From contig JBAKBP010013149.1 in assembly GCA_037953745.1 (NCBI GenBank), positions 1-64,000 on the forward strand: a stretch of DNA of 64,000 bases, written 5' to 3'. The translations under genes were made by a program, and so were the position numbers. Position 1 is the first letter of the stretch; every line of letters begins with the position of its first letter. Shown here in pieces: positions 34,023 through 45,785 of this stretch. This DNA is from Lithodes maja (taxonomy: Eukaryota > Arthropoda > Malacostraca > Decapoda > Lithodidae). The notes under the pieces are model-generated. The model did not search any database and was not told the origin of the DNA. It saw only the letters and a program-made list of their open reading frames with translations.

Positions 34023-35723
34023 GGTTTATTTAATATCATTTTTACAATTGCAACCATAGAGTTGAAAATATACAGTGAGTAAAACATACATACAAAGTGT
34101 CATTACACATAAAATACACATAAAATACAAATATTAAGAACAATTTGCCGGAATAATGTGGCAAAATATAATATAATTTCAAAACACTGACTACCTACTT
34201 CCTCAAATAATTGTTTTTATACCTGGTCATCTGTGGAATGGCACTGTTTTGGTGTCTCTTGGTGTTACATTTGTCTACAACTAGAAAGTTTCTTGCTCGT
34301 AATTTGTGTTGGTGTTGTCCGGTGGAAGTATATGTCTATGCTGTTTATCGTGCAACAACTTAAGGCTGTCTTCTTCAAACTTCTTTCTTCGTCTCTCTTC
34401 CAATGATTCCAAATTTAATAACTCCAAAGCAGACTCGTAATTTATATAACTAGGTCCTAATGAAATTCTACAGATTTTTTTTTGTATTCTCTCAATAGAA
34501 TTTACTTCTGCGTGTGTGAGTGACGAACACCAAACCGTCGACGCATATTCAAGTACAGGCCTAATATAACAACAATAATAATTCTTTAAATCAGACAAAT
34601 TAGCCTTAAAAAGTTTCAATTTACTAACTGCAAAAATTCGTTTACTTGCACGCGAGACAATATACTTGGTGTTCGCCTTCCACTGAAGGTTACTCGAAAT
34701 AATAACACCCAACAGCTTCATCTCATTAACAAATGGAACAGATTCATTACCTAAACTAACAGCATTTACATTTGTCTTAATTTTCTGAAAGTCCACTAAC
34801 ATTAATTTCGACTTACTTCCATTTATTTTCATGTTGTTCTCGTTAGACCAATGATCGATCTTATTGGCTTGCTCCTGACATTTTGGTATATGTGTACTGT
34901 TATATGCACAAGCAAAAGTAATGTCATCCACGAATTTACACTGAACATCTTCATCCAAACCGGCACTATTTATATGATTATTAAAAATACGAGGTCCCAG
35001 TACGGTACCCTGCGGAACACCACATGTAGTGGTGTGCTCCTCAGAGGTAGCACCACTATAACGTACAACCTGACCACGAGATGTAAGGAAAGAAGACATC
35101 CAAGGAACTAGTTCAGGTCTCATGCCATTATGAAGTAAATGTCTCATTGCTATTGTGTTGTCTACTCGGTCAAATGCTTTTGAAAAATCAATGCTAAGCA
35201 CAGCTACACATTCTCCCCTAATGTCAGTCGTTTTATAAAGAAAATTCATTAAGTACAATAAATAATGGGTGGTAGAAGTATTTTTCCGATTACCAAACTG
35301 ATATGGATCAAGGTTTACCTGTGTGTCATCACGCACCCAAGATGCAACAAACTTCTCGGCAATACGTGCAAAAATTGATGTTATAGTCACTGGTCGAAGA
35401 TCATTACAAGTTTCGGGTTTGGGAATGTTGGGCAAGGGAGTGATGAAGCCACGTTTCCAAAGGGGAGGTACGATCCCTGAACTGAATGACGAATTAATGA
35501 TGCTAGCAATAGGAGAAGCAAACTCATATGCAAATGATTTGATAATACGAAGTGGGGGATCAAAGGGGGTTACAGATTTGTTTACATTTATCTCGCACAG
35601 TTTTTCATACACTTGGTAGGGCTCAACAGAAGGAAAAGGTGGTGTTTTCAATATACCCTCTAAGTACCGGTAATCTTCCTTCAGGCATACTTGGCATTTA
35701 GACACACTAGATAATCTCTAGGC
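33987..35723 (-). pseudogene. LINE family B: reverse transcriptase, 5' truncated
   Basis: The minus strand is open from about 35720 to the stop at 34281 (about 475 codons). Reverse transcriptase motifs in order: GFITPLPNIPKP with LRPVTITS, VLSIDFSKAFDRV, CGVPQGTVLGP, then FVDD in place of the usual FADD/YADD, and KLLGVIISSNLQW. The C-terminal region has RPVLEYASTVW and a basic end. No endonuclease is present. The 3' end carries a TTA repeat tail (33987-34023). The FVDD variant keeps both catalytic Asp residues. The family is different from those at 14.7 and 46 kb and is CR1/Rex-like by style. Whether the fragment is otherwise intact cannot be judged. Confidence 0.82.
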
Positions 35724-35724
35724 C

Positions 35725-36215
35725 GCATGTGAAACATGAGAAAGAGTTGCAAGGAGTTACAAGGAATACTTAGTATCTGGAAGACCTTGCAGTCCATTCC
35801 GGGGAGATACTCACAGGGGAAGGAGAGAGACTCTGCAGTGTAGTGTGATGCACTCCTTGCAGAGTGTGCAAAATACTATCTTCTCTCTTCTGGAACTGCT
35901 CTACTGAAGAACTGTTTACAACTTCTGAGTGAAGTTTATTCCAGGTAGAACAGATCTTGAATGTGAAAACGTGTCCACAAATACTAGTGCTGAACCATTT
36001 CAATTCTAACTTCCAGCCATGGATGCGTGTTGTATTCATATTGAGGCTAAACATTTTGCTATAATCCACTTTGTCACACCCACAAAGTATTTTTAAAAAC
36101 TTCAATGAGCTGATCTTGTAGTCTGCGTGTTTCCAACGGAAAGAGATCAAGAGCTCTCAACCGGTCCTCATAGCTTAGTCTTCTAATAATCGATGACATG
36201 AGCTTTGTAGCCCTA
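35725..36215 (-). pseudogene. LINE C-terminal fragment (family C-term with FKILCGCDKV)
   Basis: Minus strand, C-terminal tail of a LINE ORF2: ALDLFPLETRRLQDQLIEVFK, then FKILCGCDKVDY, ICSTWNKLHSEVVNSSS and an end near 35770. An extra A in GTTTTTAAAAATAC near 36090 shifts the frame between the two parts. It resembles the C-terminus of the LINE at 46.16 kb (ECFKILKGFDKVDV, TEWNKLPARVV) but is a separate copy. Confidence 0.75.
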
Positions 36216-36328
36216 GCTTGAGAGAGAGAGAGGGGGGGGGGGGGAGGGAAGTGTGTACGTGGAGAAAAAAATATAGGTGGGGGTTAATTTTTGACCAGTC
36301 TGTAATTCACCCTGATACGCTTGACTTG

Positions 36329-36401
<73 letters not shown>

Positions 36402-38652
36402 TACTTCTGTAACTACAGTATATATACAAAGTATTAAATAATTAATACAAGAACAAGTTCTTGTCTCACTCCCTAGACTGGAACAAGACCTCACGGGCTT
36501 CACTGTTCATTGTAAAGCGGTGAATGTTAAGGCTCTCAGCCTATGCCCGAGAGGAAGTAAGTTGGAATATAGAAGAAAAAAAAAAAAAATATCTATGAAA
36601 ATCATATTTCCTTGGAACTTACATGCGCTATTACAGCTTAAATAATTCATCAATATACAGTAGACTAAGAATACAATAACATTTATATGCGTTATAGACA
36701 TATTTAAATTTACTTAAGCTACGTAAATGCTAAAATAACAGAACATTTAAAATCATATTGAGAACACTTGGTACCCATTGTGGAGCTGAAGACAAAGAAA
36801 GCTGTAATAACATCAACAACAACAACAACGGAAAACCATGTATTTCTACATTGGAGCTACCAGTAATAATTAGACAAACTAAACAATGTGATAATGTACA
36901 GTCGTGAGCAGTAATAAGGTTGCACCCATTCGGATTTTAGAAAAAGGGTGTGTTTCGAAATATGTTGGATTTATAAGTGGTAAAGTTGGCAACTAAAATA
37001 GTGCAATGCAACCGGTTAGAAGCTAATCAGAAAACCATTATTGGCTGCTGCAGTGGGAGAGTTACATAGAGTTACTGTACTTAGAGTTACATAGATACAC
37101 AGGCTTTACAGTCCCTATTATAACCATCCATCCATCCATCCATCTATCTATCTATATATCTATCAATATCTCAATCAAGCCATTTAACTACCACAGATCC
37201 TTCCTAAGCTGCATAATATCGTCTAAATATAGCTATAATAAAATACAACACACGTCGCTGGTACTCAAAGGGTTAAAGACGTCAATTGTATTGCTACCCA
37301 CCGCCTTGTCTGGCTATTTGTTCCCTTCGTTTACGATACTGTAGGGGATGAATGTTTTTTGTAGTATCTAGTTTCACCCTCCTGGATTTTAATACCGTTT
37401 CATACCGAGAGAGAGAGAGAGAGAGAGTGAATGAGAGTGAGAGTGAGTGAGTGTACAGTATGTGTGTGTGTGTGTATGTGTGTATGTGTGTGAGAGAGAG
37501 AGGTGTGTATGTGTGTGTGTGTACAGTATGTGTGTGAGAGAGGTGTTACTCAGTTACTTGTTCGTCAAGGGGAATCCACGCAATGCAAGCTAAGCTCATT
37601 ATTATCGCGCCTCCTTAACTGGCAATGTATTGCGTGAAATGCATGTTAAGTGTTTTATGTACTGTTGGAATGGCTGTGGATGTGTGTGTAGTCTGTATTT
37701 AGCCAATTGGCGACATCGGAAACGAAGGCTTAGGGTGGATCTGTATGGTACCATTCTCACTATAGACGGTACCGTCTCGCCCGAAGGCTTATGCTGGGGT
37801 CACACATTCACGTATATCGCTCCCTTAAGGCGTGATCGCCAATTTTGTGTAATGACGGGCGTAATCCGGCCGTGTACGCCCGTATAGAGGAAGACTATTG
37901 CACTTCCCGACATAGACATACGTACCGTAACGGGGCCAGTGTTACGTCAGACGTAATGTAGTCGTATGGAGCTAGTATGTACTTGCGACTTGCGTAAGCA
38001 TGTCCCCGTTAGTCCGCCTGGGCTGCCCGATTTGCGGGAACACAGGCCACGCCCATGGCCACGCCCCCACAAGACCTACGTAGCTGAGGCCGTACGTCTT
38101 GTGAGTTTGTAGGCATTACGTGGACCATGTCCGGACAATCGTAGGCACACCCCGTCTGTCCTAACACAGACAAAGACAGTCTTTGTCAACCACGTAGGTC
38201 TGGGTTGGAATCTGGGAACTACAAAAGGGCAGGAATGGCCACACCATTCCCATTCCCAGTCCTTCATCGGCACCATGAACAATATCGCGGAATTCATCCT
38301 GGAGTAGTTCAATTTTGTGAACGCCCTTTATAGAGGAAAGACCATTCATCCTTGTAACCTTTAACCCGCTGAGTGCCAGCTAATTTTGACGGTGTGCTTC
38401 TGCCAGTGCCAGAGTTTTTTTTTTTTTTTGGCTAAATCTATCAAGTTGGGAGAGAAAGGAAGGATAATGGTAACAAAAACACTCCCCTTGTCCATTTTCG
38501 CCAGAAATCAGGTCCCCGATGGTCCCGAAAGTAGCTGAAAAGACACTATAGACTACAGAGACTTTTATGGTATCGGAATGTATGGGTGGGAGGGTGGTGG
38601 GAGGGTGGTTTTCGGGTTGGTTGGGGGAAGGTAGAAGGGTAAATTGACTTGT
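36216..38652. other. Intergenic with microsatellites and small-element fragments
   Basis: GA runs (36332-36390 and 37408-37500), a CAA stretch near 36810, and a LINE-type tail with TTACATAG units (37062-37112). A family C fragment lies at about 37160-37275 (ends CGTCGCTGGTACTCAAAGGGTTAA). A possible MITE is near 37790-38160, and from about 38360 a TTAACCCGCTGAGTGCCAG end is followed by a T run. Confidence 0.5.
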
Positions 38653-38702
38653 GTTATGCCCCTTTCACACATACAGGACTCGGGCGGCGAATGCAGCCGA
38701 AT
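38653..38702 (+). repeat. Left terminal inverted repeat of the Harbinger element
   Basis: GTTATGCCCCTTTCACACA then TACAGGACTCGGGCG; reverse complement at 44217-44251, then weaker matches as far as about 44200. Confidence 0.9.
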
Positions 38703-39330
38703 GCAGCCGAGTAGCTACTCTGCTGCATGCGGCACCCAGTCGGCACCTAGTCCTAACCATGCGGCTGTAGTCGTCTGTAGTCTGGTGAAGTCCTGGCAAT
38801 GCGTGTCAAGTCGCGGCCCGCGAAGAAAATGTTTGTCAGTTTTGAAATTTGGGCCAGACTTGAAATTTGTCTGGTGGATGCGGGGAGTAGTCTGCTCTAG
38901 TCGGCGCTAGTCGTACCAAGTCTTCTGTATGCGGCTGTAGTCCTTGTGTATATCGTATCGAATTGTGTTTCATGTGTAGCATAAAGACTACTGCCGCATA
39001 CACCAGAGTACAGCCGCCAGACACGAGTACAGCCGCAAAAGTCTGCTGAAGTCGTGTGCATAAATTTGCATATATTTGCATAAAATTATTAAAAATTATG
39101 CAAAAATATGATTCATACGAGTACAACAGACAATAGCGGAATTCAGCCGCATGCAGCCGCATACAGCAGACTCCAACCACATTGACAGGAGTGCAGACGT
39201 ATGACAACACCCGGAACCCAATGTGGCAGAAGAGTCGAGCCAACTTGACCAGACAAGTAACCGACAACAGAAAACTCCAACCGACAACACAAAAGTCGAA
39301 CAGAAAACAGCCGCATCAAGCCAACAAGAA
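38690..39330. promoter_or_regulatory. Left subterminal array of AGTC/GACT motifs
   Basis: GCGGCTGTAGTC, TCTGGTGAAGTCC and related AGTC words recur in the forward sense up to about 38945; from about 38985 they appear reversed as GACTACTGCCGC and GCAGCCGCAT. The change of sense makes a loose fold-back. Similar words fill 43950-44200. Probably binding sites for the element's own proteins; this is inference. Confidence 0.5.
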
Positions 39331-39370
39331 ATACTAGACATTTTTCCCAACAGAACGGCAACACGGCCCC

Positions 39371-39378
39371 TATATATA
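39371..39378 (+). promoter_or_regulatory. TATA box of the MADF/Myb-like gene
   Basis: TATATATA in GC-rich surroundings (CCCC before, GGCCCC after), 122 bp upstream of the ATG at 39501. Confidence 0.6.
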
Positions 39379-39500
39379 GGCCCCAGGCAGCGCACTCCCC
39401 AACAGTCTTCGATGAGACCACCAACGACGCACACCTACCACCCTCTCCCTCGCCTCGCCTCTACCCTGACCTCTACGCTCACCTATACCGCCTGTACACC

Positions 39501-41768
39501 ATGCCTGGACCCAGTCGAACACCAAAGACCAGGAAGTCGCAGAGTCCACAGAAGATCGAGAGGCAAGCAGACGACAACCGATTGGAAGACTTCTTTGGAG
39601 ACGAGACCCAGATGAGTGAAGAAGAGAGCATGGAGGTAATCCAAGACAGCCAGCCTCCACGCCAAACCCCCCCCGCTGCCAAGCGGCAACCACCGCCACC
39701 AGCTCCCGCCAAAACCAGCATGCTACCGCCAGGGAGCAGCCAGGACACCCAGGACACCCAGGACACCCAGGAGATCGACATCGAGACGGGTGACGAGGCC
39801 TCCCCTGATGCTATTATCTACGGCGTCAAGTCTAAACGAAGTATAACGAGGGTAGTGTTGCGCCCCGAGGACGAGGTCGCCGTGATGGAGTGGCTGCGGG
39901 CACATACATTCATGTATGACAAGCAGGCCCGAGAATTCAAGGACTCTGACCGGAAGTGGCGCCTGTTTGAGAAGAAGGCCAAGACTCTGACCCCTCCAAT
40001 TAAAGGTTAGTTTCCCCATATTGATACGTGAAATGTTATATTATTAATATTAACGTTGTTTATCTGTGTTAGTACAAAGTTTTCTGTGTTGTGATGGATA
40101 GTGACACTGTTTACCTGGGTAAATACCTGTAATATTGGGTGATATATAGACATTGTTGTGTGATATATACGTTTCTATTATATGTGATTTTGTCTTGCAA
40201 ACAGGTGCTCAGCTGAGGACCTGGTGCGACAACATCCGCTCCAGGTTTGGAAAACTAACGGCAAGGAAGAGTGGTGCTGGGGCAGAAATACGGCACAGCG
40301 ACCGTGATCAGTGGATCCTTGAACAGGGCAGTTTTTTCAGGGGTCACATTGTGCGGAACAAGCCTCGTAGCACCGGTGACGTGAGTGTTTATTATATATG
40401 TTATTCAAATTCAGCAATACTTATTTAATCATTTCCAATTATTCCCTTAAGGCAGTTTTTATGTTAGATTTTGCTGTCATGTTATGCATGTTTTGTGGTT
40501 TCAATGAAACAATCTCCATAGATTTGTTATTTTAATTAATAATTATTTATTAACATCATTACAACACCAAACTCCTACCCCCAAATGCCATTCATTACAC
40601 TATAACACATCCCGACTCACCACATTACAGTAAAAATATTATATCTGCTTTCCTCCGATAACACAGTTCATATACCAGGCCGCATCACAACATACCATTA
40701 TAAAATAATCTTCTTGCTTTCACCCAAACAAACAGTTCCCACAGCATGCCACATCCGACGCCACCGATGATGCGCCTGACCTGGACGACCCTGTACTCGA
40801 GGCCAGGACAGAGGGCGAGGACTCTGCGTCTGGGGCCTCCCAGCACAGCACAACAACAGGCACCAAGCGGCAGAAGGCTTCAACCAGCTCCGCTGAAATA
40901 GAAGAGGTGAGAAAGATTATAGAAATGTGCATATGCAAACAAATGAATGTAAGCTGTGGAAAGGTAAGACAAGTTATATAATGTGAAGAGGTTCTCTGGA
41001 CTGCGAATGCGCCACTCCTACTGACACGGTAAGGCAAATATTGACATGCGCTACTAACTTCATTAATGATGTAAACTAAACATATTTTATTAACATGTAC
41101 CTATTATGTAATATTTCTAATACATATCTTACAGAAATCTGGAATGCAGATGGAGATTTATGTTATTTATGAGTGTGCATTGCATAATTATCCTGACACT
41201 GTCTGATAATAATCAACTTTTTGGACATCTCTCTTTATAGATACAGCAGATGGTGACCGCCTTCCGCAAGGACGTCAGTGAACTCCGGGAAAGCGTGAAG
41301 ACAGGAGGTGGACGCCTCAAGCCTCATGTTTCCGCGTTCGTTGCCTACATTGCGGAAGTAATGAATGAGTGGTCTGCCGAAGACTGCAACACGGCTCAGC
41401 AGGAGATCACAACCTACGTGCTGCAGATGGACAAGATGGCGCGGCAACGGGCTTCGGGGGCAACTGCAACCCCAGCGAGTGCGGCACCATCCCCCGTCCA
41501 ACCTCCACAACCCTCCGTCAGCGTGCAACTTGCGCCACAGGTGTACCAACAACGTGTGCCACAGCTGACTCCACACCTGGGCCAACCTCTTGGACCGGCC
41601 CCACAGTTTACACCCACCTTGTGGGGCAGCTCCACCCCCACATATGGGACACACCTCGCGGTGCCCGCCACACCAGGGAGAAGTTTTCAGAGGCAACTCT
41701 TTGATGTCAGTCTCAACCTGGACTCCACAAACCCAACACTACACACACCGCAGCACGAGGGGCAGTAG
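39501..41768 (+). CDS. MADF/Myb-SANT-like protein of the Harbinger element, 459 aa, 4 exons
   Basis: Exons by splice signals: 39501-40005 (donor GTTAGT), 40205-40380 (donor GTGAGT), 40736-40906 (donor GTGAGA), 41241-41768. All junctions keep the frame, giving 459 codons plus TAG. Residues 1-105 are acidic, Pro- and Gln-rich. A MADF/Myb-SANT-like domain spans the first splice: VVLRPEDEVAVMEWLRAH, then RTWCDNIRSRFGKL and RDQWILEQGSFFRGHI. The third exon is acidic; the fourth has a helical segment followed by a Pro/Gln-rich tail. In PIF/Harbinger elements the Myb-like partner binds subterminal DNA and brings the nuclease to the nucleus and the ends. AATAAA lies at 41796. TATA box at 39371. No disabling change is seen. 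Confidence 0.85.
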
Positions 41769-42391
41769 AGAATTTCCGTGCCATGTAAACATTAAAATAA
41801 AATTCTGTTGTGAATACTGTGTTTATAATTCCAATCCCATATGACAGTAATATGTTATGAAACAATAAATAATACTTATCTTTGCTGAAAATAGTCTCTA
41901 GTAATAATACCAAAAAATATGTCCTTAAATAACATGGCAGGAAAATATTTACGACTTGACATTCATTCACAGAAGTTACTACTAAATAAAATATAGATGA
42001 ATATAATAGATGTTTAAAATATAGATGAATATAATATAGGTTTTCTAAAATTAATATACACTCATCATATACAAATGCCAGCGACGGCAATAACAAGGCA
42101 AGAAAGTAATAGCCTGATACGTATAAATATGAATATATAATAATAAACTATAACTGATGCATTACAGTGACATAATAAATTACTGAATGTCATGGAAATA
42201 CTGAATAATGAAATAATATGCCAAAGCAAATGACTGAAGAGAAATGAAAATGAAAGTAATAATTATTAATAAGAAACATATGAACATAACAAATATGCAA
42301 ATGATATGGACAATGGCACGTATGATTTAATTGGAAAAAGCTTCAAATTAGGTCAGTTAATATAAATTTAAAATACCCAATCATCGTACCT

Positions 42392-43938
42392 TCATGAGTC
42401 ACTGAACCGGCTATCCTGCCAGCTCACACTGCCCCGGGTTGATGTGAAGTAGTCTGCCATGTAGCGACGCAACTCCTTTGCGTAATTAGTAGCCTGGTTT
42501 CCGGTCAGTGGCATGAGCGGCTCCAACTGGTCACCATCCCTCCAAGACCCTGGCGTCACCCTGTGGGTGCGTGGGTTCTCCCTGTCAAGGAAGCCAACGT
42601 GGTGGTGACTGGGGAAACGGCGACGGATGAGGTTGTGTAGGCAACAGCATGCCAGCACCACAGACTCCACTCTCTTGGGTTGCAGGGGAATGGTGGTGAG
42701 CAAACATCTGAACCTGTAGAATAGGGAGACACAAAACATGGTTATTATCAAATACCTGCCTCTGCAAAGAGAATTAGTTAGCAATGCAAGTGTATAGCCT
42801 TATTAATGGCATTAACCCCACCAAAATTAAAAGATATTTACCTGTTAGCCAAGATGCCAAAGGCATTTTCCACCACCCGTCGAGCCCTGGACAACCGGTA
42901 GGAGAAGATCATCTCACCCATGTTCGTTGAGCGATGTGGGAATGGTTTCAGTAGCCAGGGTCGCATGGGGAATGCGTCGTCAGCTAACAGGAAGTAGGGC
43001 ACAGGCCTGGCACCAGTGTGTAGGGGTTGAGGAGGCGGAAGTCCCAGGGTGTTGTTCTCCAGGCCGGCCCTGATAGGTGTCTGTGCAAAGACACCACCGT
43101 CAGACCCCGAACCAGTGGCACCCACATCGCAGTACAGGAACTTGTAGTCAGCATCCACAACTGCCATAAGCACAATAGAGTGGAATCCCTTGTAGTTATA
43201 GTAAAGGGACCCAGCATTGGCAGGGCAGCGAATGGCTATGTGCTTACCATCAATAGCACCAACGGCGTGTGGAAACTGCCAGCGTTCTTCGAAGAGGTCA
43301 GCACATTTCTTCCAATCTTCCGGGGTCTTGGGGCATGGCAGAATGAGAGGGTGGTATTCTTGGTAGATGGCCTCACAGATGTCAGGAACCAGCAGTGAAA
43401 TGGTGGTATGGGCGACGCGGAAATCATAGGAGAGTGTTTGATATGAGTCACCAGTCGCCAGGTAGCGCAGGGTAATGGCGAGACGAAGGGCAGGGCTCAG
43501 GGATTTCCGCCAGAAGGTGTCCTGTCTCTCTATCCTGGGTGTTATCTTCTCCACCATTTCCCAGAACATGTCCACGTCCAACCTGGTGAAGTTTCTGAAA
43601 CTGCGGTGGTCTTCGCGCATGAACTCATGCATGATATTCTCGTAGTGGCCATACATTGGCCGCCGCAGGAGCCAGTTCCGCGTCCACACTGACCTCCTCT
43701 TCCTCCTTCGTTGTTTAATGGCTATTTTCAGAGCCAACAGATCAACCTGGAGAGTTAAATCCATGGACATGGTCGCCAGGTATATGTCGATATTTTGGCG
43801 CTGGGAGGGTGTAATAAATACGTGCGCAGCCATGTTGTGCGGTAGAGTGTCACCGTACCTATTGACGCAACAGTGGAGTCGACTGTAATGATGTTCAGCC
43901 CTGGTAGACCGCCCTTTATATACATCCGCTGGCCACAC
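42392..43938 (-). CDS. Harbinger transposase (DDE_4 superfamily nuclease), 2 exons
   Basis: Exons 43938-42842 and 42713-42392 on the minus strand, with donor GTAAAT and an acceptor after a pyrimidine-rich tract ending CTACAG; the join restores FGILANRFRC. The open frame gives 472 codons from 43938, but a TATA box at 43915-43922 lies downstream of that ATG, so the likely start is Met36 at 43833 (CACAACATGG), giving 437 residues. A helix-turn-helix-like region (LRYLATGDSYQTLSYDF) precedes the catalytic core: Asp in GAIDGKH, Asp in YCDVGATGSGSD, and Glu in RRVVENAFG. All three are present. No internal stop or frameshift. It cuts and joins the element's ends together with the Myb-like partner. 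Confidence 0.9.
43915..43922 (-). promoter_or_regulatory. TATA box of the Harbinger transposase gene
   Basis: TATATAAA followed by GGGCGG on the minus strand. It lies about 82 bp before the ATG at 43833 and inside the longer open frame that begins at 43938, which argues for the downstream start. Confidence 0.6.
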
Positions 43939-44201
43939 AACTTGTGTGTGTCGGCTTTATGCGGGTGTATGCGGTTCGACTCTGAAGTTGATCGTCTGTA
44001 TTCTGGAGTCGATCGGCTGAAGTCTTATAGATGCGGGTGAAGTCGGCATGTAAAAATGACCGTTATTTTTTTTTTCGGTTCGAGTCTCAAGACTTCTCCG
44101 GAGTCAAGACGACAACGCCGGCTGTATGCGGCTGTAGTCTGGTGAAGTCCTTTGGATGCGGCATACCGAGCCAGCTCCAAAAGTCGGGGGACAAAAACGC
44201 T

Positions 44202-44251
44202 ACTCTGCTGCATTCGGCGCCCGAGTCCTGTATGTGTGAAAGGGGCATAAC
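44202..44251 (-). repeat. Right terminal inverted repeat of the Harbinger element
   Basis: Reverse complement of the left end; 19 outer bases are perfect. Confidence 0.9.
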
Positions 44252-44432
44252 AGGAGTCACTAGGAGTCGTGAGTCATCGATTTTCACCGCGAGCGAGTGG
44301 GAGTCTAACAGAAGTCGCTAGAGTCACTAGGAGTTATCGATTTTCACCGCGAATAGACCCGCGAGTCCGAATTGTCCCCTACTCCTAGTGACTCTAGCTT
44401 GCACTCCTGACTGTGTGAGGGTCCCTTAACCC
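44252..44432. repeat. Remnant of another Harbinger-like MITE end beside the element
   Basis: GAGTCACTAGGAGT occurs twice, each before ATCGATTTTCACCGCGA, and once inverted (ACTCCTAGTGACTC). The right limit GTGTGAGGGTCCCTTAA resembles a Harbinger-type terminus (AGGGACCCTCACAC inverted). No matching left end was found on the other side of the Harbinger element. Confidence 0.45.
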
Positions 44433-45599
44433 TAACAAGATGATAAAAATAATATATGAATATACAGGTAATCGATATAAATAACAAACATGATGCAATT
44501 TATCAACGCAGTAAGGTGCAAAGATCCAGTATATTGCATGCAAACAACTTCACACACATATTCAGAAATACAAACAAAAAGAGAGGTTTATATTTGTTGA
44601 TGTGTTTTAATGTTATTTTTTTACTATTTACATATATACTTTGTAGCTTCTGCCGTAGCCCTCCATCAAGCTTAAACGACTTGAAATGTCAAAACTAATG
44701 GGGCTAAATATGAGGGATAAGGGGATCCAGAAAAACTAATGGGTCTAAATATGAGGGATAAGGGGATCCAGAAAAACTAATGGGGCTAAATATGAGGGAT
44801 AAGGGGATCCAGAAAAAAATACCCTTACAATCAGCCAAAAAGATTTAAGAAAAAATAAAGAAAAACACACATAGTTCAAGACGCTATTACAATGTATGAG
44901 AAGGAGAATTTAGTGGGATAAGATAAATATGGGGGCGGAGGAGGAATATGAAGATTATATACATACATTTACATACAGTATATACATTGGCTACACAAAA
45001 CTTGCGGTCTCCGTAAGGTAGTCATAGCCCTTAGAGAAGTTCCGATAATAATTTCTGTTCCGTTTTCTGGCTATTGTTAGACGTTTTTTATTTTTATTTG
45101 GAAGTGTATATAGACGTCAGAGGGTTAGTTGAGATAGTCTTTACCCTTATAATTCCAACATAGCCTTTCTAAATTGTGTAAAATTGTTTAATGATAGCCA
45201 GAATTTACTGTCAAAATGCATCATGTTGTTCAAAGGGATAAGTTCACATTAGTAGGCATAGGAAACCCTAAATAAAGGAAATTTGGATATATATATACTG
45301 TATATTTCGAGATATACAAAGATATATGTACATACAAATACGAGATTCAAAAAGATATATATAAATATATATATAAGTTATATAAAATATTAAGGTATAT
45401 TAAAAATATATATAAGGTTTTATACAAGATATGTAATAAGATATATCAAAGGATATATACAAATATCCAAGGGATATCAATGAGCTAAATAAATGAAGAG
45501 AATAAATAAAAGGAAAAACAAATATATATTTGGAGAGCAAGGTCAAAATATAATAATAAAAAGATAAGGAGAGTAGAATGAATTAGAAATACAAATACA

Positions 45600-45640
<41 letters not shown>

Positions 45641-45785
45641 CAAACGAATAATAATGCTGTATAAAGCTAATAATAATGATAAACAGAAATAGGAGAATTG
45701 TAATATAAGAGTTTGTCAGAGAAAATACTTGGTTCCTATATTGCGAATGAAAGATGACAGATAAAAACGAGAGGCTGATTGAATT
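44433..45785. other. AT-rich intergenic region with short repeats
   Basis: A family T fragment occurs at about 44640-44830, including three copies of a 43-bp unit (AACTAATGGGGCTAAATATG, 44693-44815). A degenerate family C copy spans about 45040-45240 (GGCTATTGTTAGACG, TTGAGATAGTCTTTACC). An AAT run is at 45599-45640. No gene. Confidence 0.55.

Larger units (their letters stand above)
38653..44251. mobile_element. Complete PIF/Harbinger transposon (about 5.6 kb)
   Basis: Left end GTTATGCCCCTTTCACACA and right end TGTGTGAAAGGGGCATAAC are perfect inverted repeats; matching extends with few changes to about 50 bp (GACTCGGGCG, CGAATGCAGC, GAGTAGC). Inside are the two genes expected of PIF/Harbinger: a MADF/Myb-like gene on the plus strand and a DDE nuclease on the minus strand, convergent. 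Both can be spliced into intact frames. Arrays of short AGTC/GACT motifs fill both subterminal regions. The target duplication is unresolved: TTA follows the G at the left and TAA precedes the C at the right, and the outer bases do not match. Confidence 0.88.

Noticed and set aside
39223..39615. 130-aa plus-strand ORF upstream of the MADF start
   Set aside because: It overlaps the subterminal array and the TATA box and is out of frame with the MADF exon.
41235..41696. 153-aa minus-strand ORF opposite the MADF gene
   Set aside because: Antisense shadow of exon 4; the plus-strand frame has splice support and homology.
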